Assembly (NCBI GenBank): GCA_963932465.1
Contig: CAWVRF010001068.1
Coordinates: 186,001-250,000, forward strand
Source of the DNA: Maratus speciosus
Lineage: Eukaryota; Arthropoda; Arachnida; Araneae; Salticidae
Direction of reading: 5' to 3'
Length of the DNA stretch: 64,000 nucleotides
Position 1 is the first letter of the stretch. Each line of letters opens with the position of its first letter. The notes beneath the pieces were generated by a model. That model made no database searches. It was not told the origin of the DNA and saw only the letters and a list, made by a program, of their open reading frames with translations. Below are positions 48,299-58,582 of this stretch, piece by piece. The position numbers and the translations under genes are program-made.

Positions 48299-48394
48299 GG
48301 TATGGGGTTGAAAGGGACATGTCTATCTTTCAACCACTCAGGTTGTTCCTATCAAAGTGAAGCTCAATAAAAAGAGTTAGCTTCATATTTGCTC

Positions 48395-49091
48395 GAAGCA
48401 TCTAATATCAACTATGATTTGACAACATTTCATATGAGTATTCAATTGCTTTGAACTCTCTAAATACGTCTCTATCTTGCAAACAAAGAAGCAAGCTGGA
48501 ATTTTTTGGTTCCAAGATTTTATTCAACAAAATTCATTAATTTTTCTTAAGAAACCTATAGCCATTAGTTTAACAAGAAGTACAAGTTTCAACAAAGCTA
48601 ATGTTAGTATATTTTTTAAACCTTCAGTTAGTTATGGATCGCTATAAATTTACACATAACATAATACATAACTGTGATAAAACAGGCTTAATGACAGAGC
48701 ACCAACCACCTAATATAGTAGCAAAAAGTAGTATAAAACAATTTTCTCATGTAAGATCAGCTGAACGTGGCAAACTTGTCACACTTTTGTGTTTTGTTTT
48801 TACATCAGGTAACTCTGTTCAATGGTATTCATTTTCTCAAGAAAGAATTTCAAGGAGTTCATGGTCGAGGGTGCCCCATCCCAAAAACTTGGACTTGCTC
48901 ATCACAGTTGGTCAATGACCGCAGAAGTTTTTTAAAGCAATTATGAATTAACTAAATATTCTACTTGTCCCAAAACTGATCCTGCGCTTCTCCTATTCGA
49001 TACTTATGATAGAAATATAAATAGTAACACAATAAATATTGCAAAAGGTAATGGAATAATTAGGGAGATATTCCTGTCGCACTGTAGCCAC
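48395..49091 (+). pseudogene. pogo-like DDE transposase pseudogene, 5' part
   Basis: Remnants in changing frames match the DDE_1 transposase layout: a SLRKPIAISLTRST-like and FNKANV stretch (about 48520-48600), then DRYKFTHNIIHNCDKTGL with the first catalytic Asp position (Asn-Cys-Asp in Cys-Asp-Lys-Thr-Gly), SAERGKLVTL, and after a one-base frameshift near 48850 FKEFMVEGAP and SWSMTAEVF, then ALLLFDTYDRN and the start of the HCSHKLQ box. Stops and frameshifts make it non-functional. The HCSHKLQ box is cut by the BEL/Pao insertion at 49091. Confidence 0.75.
49087..49091 (+). repeat. 5-bp target duplication GCCAC, left copy
   Basis: Identical to 55735-55739 across the retrotransposon, as expected for BEL/Pao integration. 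Confidence 0.9.
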
Positions 49092-49428
49092 TGTGGAGAA
49101 TTATATGTTTTGACGCCAAATGGGCGATAACGGGATAGCAATGGATCTATTGTTTACGTAAGGTAACCCCTCCTGGGCTCATCGCGCGCACTCTCTCTGT
49201 TTTCTTCGAGATGGTGTTGTTGAAAGAATATTCTGTTTTTAATAACGCGTTTCGCTTTTGGAAATAAAATGTATTATAGTGTATAATAGATGTAAATATG
49301 TGTCTTCCAATTAAAAGAAGAGAAAATTTGATATCCCGTGGAATTAATTGAGTAAGTGCCAATTGATTTATTTTTAAGATAGTGTTAGTTAATTTAAGAA
49401 ATCCACTGAACCAAAACCGGTCGCCACA
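49092..49428 (+). repeat. 5' LTR of the BEL/Pao element
   Basis: 337 bp, begins TGTGG and ends CCACA. It differs from the 3' LTR at only two positions (49243 T versus 55549 G; 49261 G versus 55567 T). An AATAAA poly(A) signal lies near 49263. It should carry the promoter for the gag-pol transcript. Confidence 0.95.
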
Positions 49429-49429
49429 C

Positions 49430-49449
49430 TGGTGCATAAGGCCGGGAAT
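49430..49449 (+). other. Primer-binding site, tRNA-Gly-like
   Basis: One base after the 5' LTR comes TGGTGCATAAGGCCGGGAAT. The complement of a typical animal tRNA-Gly(GCC) 3' end is TGGTGCATCGGCCGGGAAT (from general knowledge), so the match is complete except for two bases (AA) in place of one C. Confidence 0.7.
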
Positions 49450-49562
49450 ATAAATTGATAACTACGCTACTGGCATTTCATTAAACGGATAAATTATTTA
49501 AAATTTCTCTTAAACTTACGATATATTGGAAGACATAATTCTTTGAATGAGTGAATATAAAG

Positions 49563-50891
49563 ATGAATCAAAGTGAAGTTTTAAAACGAAACATAGCAAA
49601 ACGCGGATGAATTAGAACCACAGTAACGAAATTGATAAAAAAGATTGATAGTGAAATTAAAAAAGAAAGTGATTCCAAACCGGAAATAGTTGAGGACTCT
49701 TTAGAAGCATTACTTGAACACAAATTATCATTAGAAAAATTGGATGAGTCAATTGAATCGGAAATTGAAACCGATAATTTAGAAACAGATATAGAAACTT
49801 CGATAGAATATAAGGAAGCTATTGTGACTTGCAAATCTAGAGCCAGTAGATATTTGAAAAATTTAAACATAAATTCAACTATCACGAGTGAACCAAAAGT
49901 AACTACGCCCTCCATATCAGACAGTCAATTAAAGTCGAATACGAAATTGCCGCGAATTTCTTTAAATAAATTTACAGGCGACATTTGCGAATTTCAAGAA
50001 TTTTGGCCTCAGTTTAAAGTTGCTATTCACGAAAATGAAGCTCTTCAGCAAATTGAAAAGTTTACTTACTTAAAATCTTTAGTTTCTGATTCAGCAGCTG
50101 CCGCTATTAATGGGCTTCCATTAACAAGTGAAAATTATGTAACGGCAATAAATATATTAAAGGACCGTTTTGGGAAAAGAGATGTTTTAATTTCCGAGCA
50201 CACTAACAAATTATTAAACTTAGAAGCAGTACGAAGATCAAATGACATACATTCTTTGAGAAAATTATTTGATGAGATAACTATACAAATACGATGTCTC
50301 GAAGCGCTTGATGTGAAGTCAGACCAATATGGTTGCTTATTATTACCCATTATTTATAAATGTATACCGAATGATCTCGTATTACAATTTCACAGAGAAC
50401 AATGCGATAAAAAGGATGTTAGTGTAAATGATTTATTGTTGTTTCTGAAACGTGAAATAGTAGCGCGAGAAAAGGCTATTAATGTTACTTCTATCAGTTT
50501 TGAGAATACTAAATCCCATGAAAATAAATTTAAACAAAATTCTCCCAAACACTTTCACCAAGGAAAAATAAAAAATCCTTCGGCATTCACATTAAATACA
50601 ATTACTGAAAACCTTTGCCCCTTTTGCTCTCAAAAACACGACGCAAATTCGTGTAAGTTAAATTTGGAACAACGAAAAGAATCTTTATTAAAACAAGCTA
50701 AATGTTTCAGATGTTACAAACGGTTCCACCGAAAACAGAATTGCAGAAACACTGAAATTCGTTGCACAATTTGTTTTTCGAGAACGCATCAAAATTCTCT
50801 TTGTAACAAAAAACAAAAAGAAAGATCATCGAATGAAAATAAAATTGACCTTCTTTCGACTGAGCGTGAACCGGGGGGGAAAGGAAAATAA
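49563..50891 (+). pseudogene. gag: BEL/Pao gag-like frame with an internal TGA
   Basis: Structural protein of the retrotransposon particle. The only upstream in-frame ATG is at 49563; codon 16 from it is TGA (49608-49610), after which the frame is open to TAA at 50889-50891. There is no ATG in the rest of the frame, so a 5' start depends on readthrough, a non-AUG start such as TTG 49632, or a non-mutated relative. The open part holds an acidic coiled-coil-like N-terminal region, a DUF1759-type gag core (about 49950-50240, FTGDICEFQEFWPQF), and three zinc knuckles at 50616-50811: one C-x2-C-x3-H-x4-C and two C-x2-C-x4-H-x4-C, which bind RNA. The 3' end overlaps the pol frame by 59 bases. Codons around the TGA are family-like, so this looks like a nonsense change inside real coding sequence. 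Confidence 0.85.
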
Positions 50892-53800
50892 GAAATATGA
50901 AAAAATAACAGTTTCATCACTTTGTTGTAATCCAGACGAATATATTTATTTTCAAACATTGAAAGGAATTATGATTGGAAAGAATCAAAATATTAATGTT
51001 CGAATATTATTAGACAGCGCTTCGCAGCGAACATTTATTGGGAAGAATTTATCTAACCGTTTAAATTTAGAGGTGACAGGGCAGGAATCATTAAAAATTC
51101 ATACCTTTGCTGGAAAGAAACCTATTGTTGATAATCATAATAGAGTAAAGATTTTCCTAAAAGACAATAATTCGGACAATATAATATGTCTGGAAGCGTT
51201 AGAAACGGAGAGAATCTGTTCCGATATAATACGAGCACCAAGTTCTGAGTTATATAAAAAAATTAAAAATATGGGTATAGAGTTATCAGACGTTTCTAAT
51301 GAATTAGATGATGGTGATAATGAAATAGATTTATTGATTGGTAGCGATTACTATTGGTCAGTTATGACAGGAAAATATAAACGTATTTCACCAACTCTTG
51401 TTCTGAATGAAACTAAATTAGGCTGGACACTTCACGGCAAATTCTCAGAGGAAGTTAATAGAAATAATTTAGTAAGCGCTATGTGCATATCTATTTGGGA
51501 TAATAATAAAGATGATAAAATTTCAGTTCAACTTGAAAAATTCTGGACTATAGAAGGGTTGGGAATTCAAGAAGATAATACGAACAAAGATTTGTGTGAT
51601 AAACAAATACTAGAACAATTTGAAAATTCGATTGAATTTAAGAACAACAGATATGAAGTTAAACTACCTATGAGATATGATAATCTTGATCTTCCTAATA
51701 ATTATGAAATTGCCAAAAGGAGAATTGAAAGTTTAATTAAACGATTTATGAATAATCCTGCATTGTTTAAAGAATATAAAGATATAATTAATGAATATAA
51801 GGCTTTGGGAATAGTAGAAGTTGTTGAACCCCAGGAAATAAATTCGACCAATGGTAATTTGACATACTATTTACCCCACCACCCTGTGATTCGAACGGAC
51901 AAACAAACAACCAAACTGCGCATCGTTTTCGATGCATCATCTCACGCTCCTTCTGAACCTTCTCTAAATGATATACTCTTTCCAGGTCCGAATTTGAACT
52001 CTGATTTATTTGATTTAATTTTACAATTTCGAAGCAATAAGATTGCCGTAGTGGCAGACATTGAAAGGGCATTCTTGCAGATAAGCCTTGCTGAGACTGA
52101 CAGAGATATGACACGATTTTTGTGGATCGAAGAACTCCCTCAAGATAAAAATGCTCCATTAAACTTTATAATTATGAAAATGTGCCGCGTATTATTTGGC
52201 GTTACTTCGAGTCCATTCCTGTTAGGAGCAGTAATTAAGCATCATGTGAAAAAGTATGCAACTTCGTATCCGGAAACTTGTTCCAAAATTAAATCTTCCA
52301 TGTATGTTGACGACCTTTTGTTAGGAGCAGATACTGTTAGTGAAGCTTTAAAATTTTCAAAAGAATCGTTAGATATTTTTCAACAAGCAAATATGTCCTT
52401 GCGGAAGTGGCAAAGTAATTCTACTATTTTAAAGGAACATTTAAAATCATTAGATATGAACGTTTGCCCTGATACATCAGCTGATACAATTCCATTTGAA
52501 ATCTTAGGCTTAATAGGGGACACGGAAGAAGACATTTTTAGATTTGATAATCATAGTCTTTTAGAATTTGTTCATTGTCAGGAAAAGTCTAAAAGAACTG
52601 TAATTCGAGCGGCTGGGAGAATTTTTCACCCCATTGGGTTTTTATCTCCATTCACGATTTTAATAAAAATGATTTTTCAATCATCATGGGAACACGGTAT
52701 CGATTGGGACCAGAAATTGCCAGAACATTTAGAGAAAAAATGGGATAATTGGTGCTTACAGATTCCATATCTTAGTAAAATAAAAATCCCAAGGTATTAT
52801 TTCCAGGACATCGAATGTTTTGATAATGTAGAAGCCCACTGTTTTAGTGATGCAAGTATTAAAGCCTATGGAAGTGTTATTTATCTTAGATATAACAACA
52901 ATAATAGCATAAAGACAAGTTTTGTTACATCAAAAAGCAGATTAGCTCCCATAAAAAAGTTAACTTTACCATGTTTGGAGTTAATGGGTGCTATGATTGG
53001 AGCTAGACTTGGAAAACGGGTAATGTCCATTCTCAAGATAAGTGAAAATAAAGTACACTATTGGACTGACTCGAACATCGTACTTCACTGGATCAAGAGT
53101 TCATCTAGTACTTGGAAGCCATTTGTCAGCAATAGAGTATCGGAAATACAAACTTTGACAAATCCGATGAACTGGCGACATTGTCCCGGTAGCTCAAATC
53201 CTGCTGACCGGCTTACGAGAGGACTCTCACTTCTCGACCTCGAGAGCGATGATCTATGGTGGTCAGGGCCTCCATGGTTAATTAAGGATTCAAATTTATG
53301 GCCCAAGGAAGATACAGAAGTAGCTGAAGATATGAAGCAACTAGAAGCTAAAGGAAAAGTAATTTCCCAAAACCTTTGTTCATCAGAACAACAGAAACCA
53401 CTTATAGAGATTGAGCGTTTTAGTTCTTTACTGAAGGCAATTAGAACAGTGGCAAGAATTAAAAGATTTGTCTTCAATCTAAGAAGTCCAATTAAACATA
53501 AAGGTGTATTATCTGCTGAAGAATTGACAGAAGCTGAAGAATTATTAATTAAAGAAGTACAAATGAAAAATTATAAGGAAGAAATTGAGTCATTAGAAGA
53601 AGGAAATCCCATTAAGAAGACCTCAAGAATTTATTCGTTATGTCCATATTTGGATAAAAATAAAATTTTACGAATCAGAAGCAGACTTAATGAAGGCTCA
53701 TTTAGTTTAAATGAAAGCAATCCAGTCATATTGCAAAAGAATGAAAAATTTACCGAGTTGCTGATTATGCAAGAACACAGAAAATTGTTGCATAGTGGAG

Positions 53801-54888
53801 TTTCTTTGACACTTGCACAAATCCGAAAAAAATTTTGGATTCCTCAAGGAAGACAATTAATTAGGAAAAGTGTCAGGAAATGTTTAATTTGTAAAAAATA
53901 CAATGCGAAAGCAGCTGACCAACTAACTGGCCAACTTCCGAAGGAAAGAATATCAGAATCTCCTGCGTTTACCGTTATAGGATTGGATTTTGCAGGACCG
54001 ATAATCGTAAGAACAGAGAATAAAGAGACGTCAAAGTCATATATTGTACTGTTCACCTGTGCCACAACAAGAGCAATACATCTGGAAGCAGCCAGGGATA
54101 TGACTACAAAATCTTTCCTTTTGTGTTTTCGTCGATTTATTTCAAGACGCGGAAACTGTAAAATGATTTTTTCGGATAATGCAAAGAGTTTTAAGGCTGC
54201 TGATAAAGAATTACAACAATTTGAGAAAATCATTAAAGATCAAGAACTCCAGGATTTTATATCGAATAAAGGTATGACATGGAAATTTATCGTCGAGCGT
54301 GCCCCATGGTGGGGAGGGTTTTACGAAAGGCTCGTAAAAAGTGTAAAAGAACCCTTAAGAAAAATTTTGGGAAGAGCTCTCATCACATTTGAAGAATTGG
54401 CAACAATCTTGACAGAAATAGAAGCCATAATAAATATGAGACCGCTAACCTACACAACAAGTGATTTCGGCGAGCCAGAGCCACTTACCCCGGCCCATTT
54501 CCTTCAGCTAGGAAGAGAGAACATCAGTTTTCCTCTACATTTTGCCGAATTAGAAAATAAAATTTCTTCTAAAGAAACTTTGTTAAGGAGAAAACGATAT
54601 CAAAGTAAGTTGTTGAAACAGCCCTGGATTAAGTGGAAGGAACAATACTTATTGAATTTAAGTTCAGTTCATGAATTTAAAACTCCTGAAAGACACAAAA
54701 ACTTAAAAATTGGCGATGTTGTTTTAGTAGATGGTACTGCTAAATCTAAACTGTTGTGGGACTTAGGAATAGTTAAGGAAGTCATTATTGGCAGAGATAA
54801 ACTTATTCGTGCTTGCATAATAAAAACTGCTAAAGGACTGCTGAGAAAACCAATACAACTTTTGTATCCTTTTGAACTAGATATCTGA
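50833..54888 (+). CDS. pol: BEL/Pao pol polyprotein (protease, RT, RNase H, integrase)
   Basis: An uninterrupted frame of 1351 codons, +1 relative to gag; its first ATG (50833) lies inside gag and is probably not a true start. In order: aspartic protease (DUF1758) with catalytic Asp at residue 61 in LLDSAS; reverse transcriptase with RIVFDAS and the catalytic YVDD at residues 491-494; RNase H with Asp at about 673 (FSDAS), Glu in CLELMG and Asp in YWTDSN; integrase zinc site His982, His987, Cys1017, Cys1020; integrase core Asp1052, Asp1115, Glu1165 (the last in WWGGFYERL); and a DUF5641 C-terminal domain (LTPAHFL, then WIKWKEQYL and IGDVVLV). All catalytic residues of the DDE triad and YVDD are present. 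It is normally made as a gag-pol fusion, here requiring a shift at the seven-G run upstream. Confidence 0.95.
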   Translation: MKIKLTFFRLSVNRGGKENKKYEKITVSSLCCNPDEYIYFQTLKGIMIGKNQNINVRILLDSASQRTFIGKNLSNRLNLEVTGQESLKIHTFAGKKPIVDNHNRVKIFLKDNNSDNIICLEALETERICSDIIRAPSSELYKKIKNMGIELSDVSNELDDGDNEIDLLIGSDYYWSVMTGKYKRISPTLVLNETKLGWTLHGKFSEEVNRNNLVSAMCISIWDNNKDDKISVQLEKFWTIEGLGIQEDNTNKDLCDKQILEQFENSIEFKNNRYEVKLPMRYDNLDLPNNYEIAKRRIESLIKRFMNNPALFKEYKDIINEYKALGIVEVVEPQEINSTNGNLTYYLPHHPVIRTDKQTTKLRIVFDASSHAPSEPSLNDILFPGPNLNSDLFDLILQFRSNKIAVVADIERAFLQISLAETDRDMTRFLWIEELPQDKNAPLNFIIMKMCRVLFGVTSSPFLLGAVIKHHVKKYATSYPETCSKIKSSMYVDDLLLGADTVSEALKFSKESLDIFQQANMSLRKWQSNSTILKEHLKSLDMNVCPDTSADTIPFEILGLIGDTEEDIFRFDNHSLLEFVHCQEKSKRTVIRAAGRIFHPIGFLSPFTILIKMIFQSSWEHGIDWDQKLPEHLEKKWDNWCLQIPYLSKIKIPRYYFQDIECFDNVEAHCFSDASIKAYGSVIYLRYNNNNSIKTSFVTSKSRLAPIKKLTLPCLELMGAMIGARLGKRVMSILKISENKVHYWTDSNIVLHWIKSSSSTWKPFVSNRVSEIQTLTNPMNWRHCPGSSNPADRLTRGLSLLDLESDDLWWSGPPWLIKDSNLWPKEDTEVAEDMKQLEAKGKVISQNLCSSEQQKPLIEIERFSSLLKAIRTVARIKRFVFNLRSPIKHKGVLSAEELTEAEELLIKEVQMKNYKEEIESLEEGNPIKKTSRIYSLCPYLDKNKILRIRSRLNEGSFSLNESNPVILQKNEKFTELLIMQEHRKLLHSGVSLTLAQIRKKFWIPQGRQLIRKSVRKCLICKKYNAKAADQLTGQLPKERISESPAFTVIGLDFAGPIIVRTENKETSKSYIVLFTCATTRAIHLEAARDMTTKSFLLCFRRFISRRGNCKMIFSDNAKSFKAADKELQQFEKIIKDQELQDFISNKGMTWKFIVERAPWWGGFYERLVKSVKEPLRKILGRALITFEELATILTEIEAIINMRPLTYTTSDFGEPEPLTPAHFLQLGRENISFPLHFAELENKISSKETLLRRKRYQSKLLKQPWIKWKEQYLLNLSSVHEFKTPERHKNLKIGDVVLVDGTAKSKLLWDLGIVKEVIIGRDKLIRACIIKTAKGLLRKPIQLLYPFELDI

Positions 54889-55385
54889 ATGATAAGTGAT
54901 TTCAGTACTTGATTTGAAATTTATTTTTTCTACTAGTGTTTGAATATCAAAGTGTGTTTGTTTTATAAATTCATGTTTGGAAATTTTTTTTTTTTTTGGG
55001 GGGGGGGGTGTGTTTTGCAATTTGTTGTTTATTTAGTAAAAATCTTTCATTTATGCATAATTGTACTTTATTTCAAATTGAAAAGATAATTGAATTAATA
55101 ATGGTATTTAATTTGTTTATATTATGTATATATATATATATTCAGTTAATCTTATTCAGGTAAAATATCTGGCCAGATATGTTCATGTAGCTACATGTTA
55201 TAAGAGCATCATTTTTTTTTTATTTATTTATATTGATCATGACTTTATTATTTTATGTTTAATTCTTTATACTTCAACGCCTGTAGATTGAAAATTTTCT
55301 ATTTTATCATTTGAGTTGTCATTTAAGGTCAAGTTTATTATAAGAATGTTTATGTTGATTTATCATTATGTACTCTCATGAGTCC

Positions 55386-55397
55386 AGGTGGGGAGTG
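55386..55397 (+). other. Polypurine tract
   Basis: AGGTGGGGAGTG lies directly before the 3' LTR, where plus-strand DNA synthesis is primed during reverse transcription. Confidence 0.75.
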
Positions 55398-55734
55398 TGT
55401 GGAGAATTATATGTTTTGACGCCAAATGGGCGATAACGGGATAGCAATGGATCTATTGTTTACGTAAGGTAACCCCTCCTGGGCTCATCGCGCGCACTCT
55501 CTCTGTTTTCTTCGAGATGGTGTTGTTGAAAGAATATTCTGTTTTTAAGAACGCGTTTCGCTTTTGTAAATAAAATGTATTATAGTGTATAATAGATGTA
55601 AATATGTGTCTTCCAATTAAAAGAAGAGAAAATTTGATATCCCGTGGAATTAATTGAGTAAGTGCCAATTGATTTATTTTTAAGATAGTGTTAGTTAATT
55701 TAAGAAATCCACTGAACCAAAACCGGTCGCCACA
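55398..55734 (+). repeat. 3' LTR of the BEL/Pao element
   Basis: 337 bp, TGTGG...CCACA, two differences from the 5' LTR. Followed at once by the target duplication GCCAC (55735-55739). Confidence 0.95.
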
Positions 55735-55870
55735 GCCACAAACTACAGAAAAACAATTGTAATGAATTCAAAGTAGATTTTTTCAGAAAAAAACCCCAGA
55801 ATAAAATCATTTTGTATTTACTGATAGTATTGGCATGAATGACTTGAATATTAATGATATTGTGGTGAAA
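55735..55870 (+). pseudogene. pogo-like DDE transposase pseudogene, 3' part
   Basis: Joining 49091 to 55740 re-forms the codons of the box HCSHKLQ, a conserved signature of DDE_1 transposases, followed by a decayed tail to a stop near 55838. This shows that the retrotransposon landed inside the transposase gene. Beyond it, 55870-56080 is AT-rich non-coding sequence of the outer element. Confidence 0.7.
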
Positions 55871-56082
55871 TTAATTAACCCGTAACTGGTGGTGAGACAG
55901 CTAGAGGTAAATCTTTCTTAGTCAAGTAGGCCTAAACATGTTATATTTCTTGTTTATATTTTATCATATGTTGCAATATATTTTATTTTTATTTGCGTAT
56001 AATTATCTTTTATTTTTGAATAATGTAATTGCAAATAAAAAGAAAAAAAATTCATAGAAGTGTTTTATTTATGTGTGTCCCT

Positions 56083-56140
56083 TTCAACCCCACACAGTGT
56101 CCATTTCATCCCCTACAATGGGGTTAAAAGGGACATTTCT
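56083..56140. repeat. Cluster of subterminal motif copies
   Basis: Three copies of a motif like GGGGTTGAAAGGGACA lie here in both orientations (near 56083 minus, 56098 minus as GATGAAATGGACA, 56117 plus). Further copies are the two termini (44651, 56296) and 48304. They are likely binding sites of the outer element's transposase. Confidence 0.6.
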
Positions 56141-56329
56141 TCCAATTTATAAAAAAAAGCGTATACATTTGAAATTACTGTACTTGAGGATAAGAGGTTT
56201 TAGTAGTATCAAAACAAAGGTTTTAGGCAATAATTAGGCCAAATTTGAAAGTGATATCTTTTAATGTCATTATTTAATAAACTTATAAAGACAAAATGTC
56301 CCTTTCATCCCCACTCTCCCCTACCTGAT

Positions 56330-58570
56330 AGATGTATGCACTTATGCGTGACATGCTGCATCACATATATAAATGCTTTGATAGGAAAAAGTTTTTATTT
56401 ATTTGTAGAATGTGTCCACGTCAGTGCTATGTCATTGTTGTCAGTATTTTAATCAAGAATCAACAAGATCATTCTCAAGTTTTTAGTGAGTGTCATTTGT
56501 GTGTCTTAGATTACCCCCTCTCGGCATAAATTCATGTCAGTCAACCTGTGTCCCAGGCCGAATATACAGGTAGGAACTTAACAATTTTTTTTTCTTTGAC
56601 GAAGCATCAGATTGCAGATATTATATACCAATATTATAGATAGTATATAGCTAGTGTATCAATATATGAAAGTGAAATAGCCATGGAGTCTTGAGAAAAT
56701 ACCTAGACAGCAAAAGATAACGAAATCAATTCGGTCATTTATCCGAATTACCGGCGGGATATCGGTAATCGCCTACAAGCATTATTATGATGTTAATATT
56801 TGATACTCTTTTAAAGTAATCGAATGCTGGTATCGGCTGAAAATCGCAATAATTGGTTGATTTGACTTGGTTATTTTTGATCGAAAAATAATATCGCCCG
56901 ACTTTATAAGGCGAGTAATACCAGATAATTTGCGTCCTCCACAAAGATCCCTTGCACTTCCAATCAATTTACGAATCACGTGACATGCCACTCCCTTTCA
57001 AGGTATTTTGTCTCCCATCTTATCCAACACCTCAAAGTTTTTTTTCATGTTGCTAGCAAGGTCATTTTTAGCCATTCCGAGAAAAAACATCGGTATGTGA
57101 AACGAGTGAGTGAGTATAAATTCCTTAGCATTTTCTTCAGAAATTAGTAATATTTCATCTTTTAGAAATAAACGATTGCTCAATTTATATAGCAAATATA
57201 CCTAGAACTTAGAAGGAATTTGTGCACTATTTTTATGTAATTACGAATAGTTATTCATATTTAAAAATTTGTTTTAATAAATTGAAAAAAAATGAATTAT
57301 ATTCTTGGTGCAAAGTCTAGATTGTTTTTATGATTTAAACGAATAAATTAAAAATAAAGAATATTAAATAATAAAATCAAAACATTAAAGAACAACGAGT
57401 TCTTTTTTTTCCCTTTCTTTATGTTAAAATATGAGAACACTTGAAAAAAATTGGAAATATTGCCCTAAGGCCAATATTAATGCAATATTGCCCTCCTTGA
57501 ATGAGTGGGTATGATACAAGTACCGAATACTTTTCACCTTGCAAAACTGTAATAATGGGGGGGGGGGGATTGGAGGAAATAAGAAAAATCTACAGTATGG
57601 GTATTTAATCATTTTTTTCGTGATTTATAGAAACTTAATATAAACAAATTTGGTTGCATTTCAGGAAATAATGTAAGAAATTGCTTTCTTTCATGAATTT
57701 ATTGAATTGCAGAAAACGTTAAATATTTTAGTTTATTAATAGTATGTTATCAGTTTAGACCTGACTAAAGTCTTAATGTTATAAACTATTTTCAATTAAA
57801 AAAATTCTTTAGACATGCTTCTTAAAAGTGCGATGCTAAATTTATTAACTCATAAACTAAATAATGTTACTTTAAAAATGAATTTGGTACAAACAATTGT
57901 TTTAATACTCAAAATTTCAACTATTATCTAACATACTTTATTTTCAATTTATTTATCTAAATCATACAAAATAATCTAGTTTGTTTTAACCAATTATTTA
58001 AAGTAAGAATACAACAGTGTATTTCATTGTTATAATTATCAAAATATTTTTTTAAAGTATGAATGACCATTCATAATTCCTAAAAATCAGCACATGAAAT
58101 TTCTTCTAATATCAAGACTTCTTTTGCAACATTTGTCGGGCTCTCATTCATTTTTTTTTAGATAAGTATTTACTAATTTGTGTAGAAAATTTGCTAAGCA
58201 ATTTATATTCACCAAAAAATCACTTTTACGTGTATATTTTATTTAAAAAATAATAATTTCAAAGTCATATATTAATATTCCACATGGGGAGAAATGTTGT
58301 ATTTATATATATATATATATATATATAAATTGCTTTTAAAACAAAGTGAACTTTTGTTTAAGGGTAGGGTTTTCACAGGTAGTAAACAACAAGAACAAGA
58401 GGGCAAGAGACTTGGGGGGGGATGCGTGGGGGTAGAAAAATAACAGGAAAATAGCCTGGATTCAGTAGTCAAAATCAGGTCAGCAATACGTTGAAAACCT
58501 ATGGACAACATTTCAGGATCCCACGATCCTCAGATCATTTGCCGAGCAGCCAAAAAGCCTTTACTGTCGA
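56330..58570. other. AT-rich stretch without a recognisable gene
   Basis: Open frames at 56264-56452, 56735-56944 and 56998-57195 have no recognisable domain. An AT microsatellite lies at about 58304-58327 and G runs near 57557 and 58413. Confidence 0.4.
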
Positions 58571-58582
58571 TCTCCGGGACGC

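Larger units (their letters stand above)
49092..55734 (+). mobile_element. Near-complete BEL/Pao LTR retrotransposon
   Basis: A 6,643-bp element with identical-length LTRs, a primer-binding site, a gag-like frame, a long pol frame and a purine tract next to the 3' LTR. It moves by reverse transcription of its RNA and integration by its own DDE integrase. LTR identity is 335 of 337 (99.4 percent), indicating a recent insertion. No env-like frame is seen: only about 510 bp separate the pol stop from the 3' LTR. Two features break the coding path: an in-frame TGA at 49608 and a frame change at the G run 50873-50879. It may need recoding, may be dead, or may reflect sequencing error in the homopolymer. 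Confidence 0.95.
44644..56321 (+). mobile_element. Outer pogo/Tigger-like DNA transposon, split by two inserts
   Basis: The left end GGAGAGACTGGGGATGAAAG and the right end, complement of GGGGAGAGTGGGGATGAAAG, are inverted repeats of about 26 bases with few mismatches, each abutting TA (44642-44643 and 56322-56323). Fragments of a DDE_1 (pogo/CENP-B group) transposase lie on the plus strand at 48395-49091 and 55740-55870. Subtracting the TIR element 44983-48298 and the retrotransposon 49092-55734 (plus one target duplication) leaves about 1.7 kb, a reasonable size for a decayed element. The motif GGGGTTGAAAGGGACA occurs repeatedly near both ends and may be the transposase binding site. Confidence 0.75.

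Noticed and set aside
51788..54233. Minus-strand open frames inside pol
   Set aside because: They are antisense shadows of the long pol frame, with no recognisable domain.
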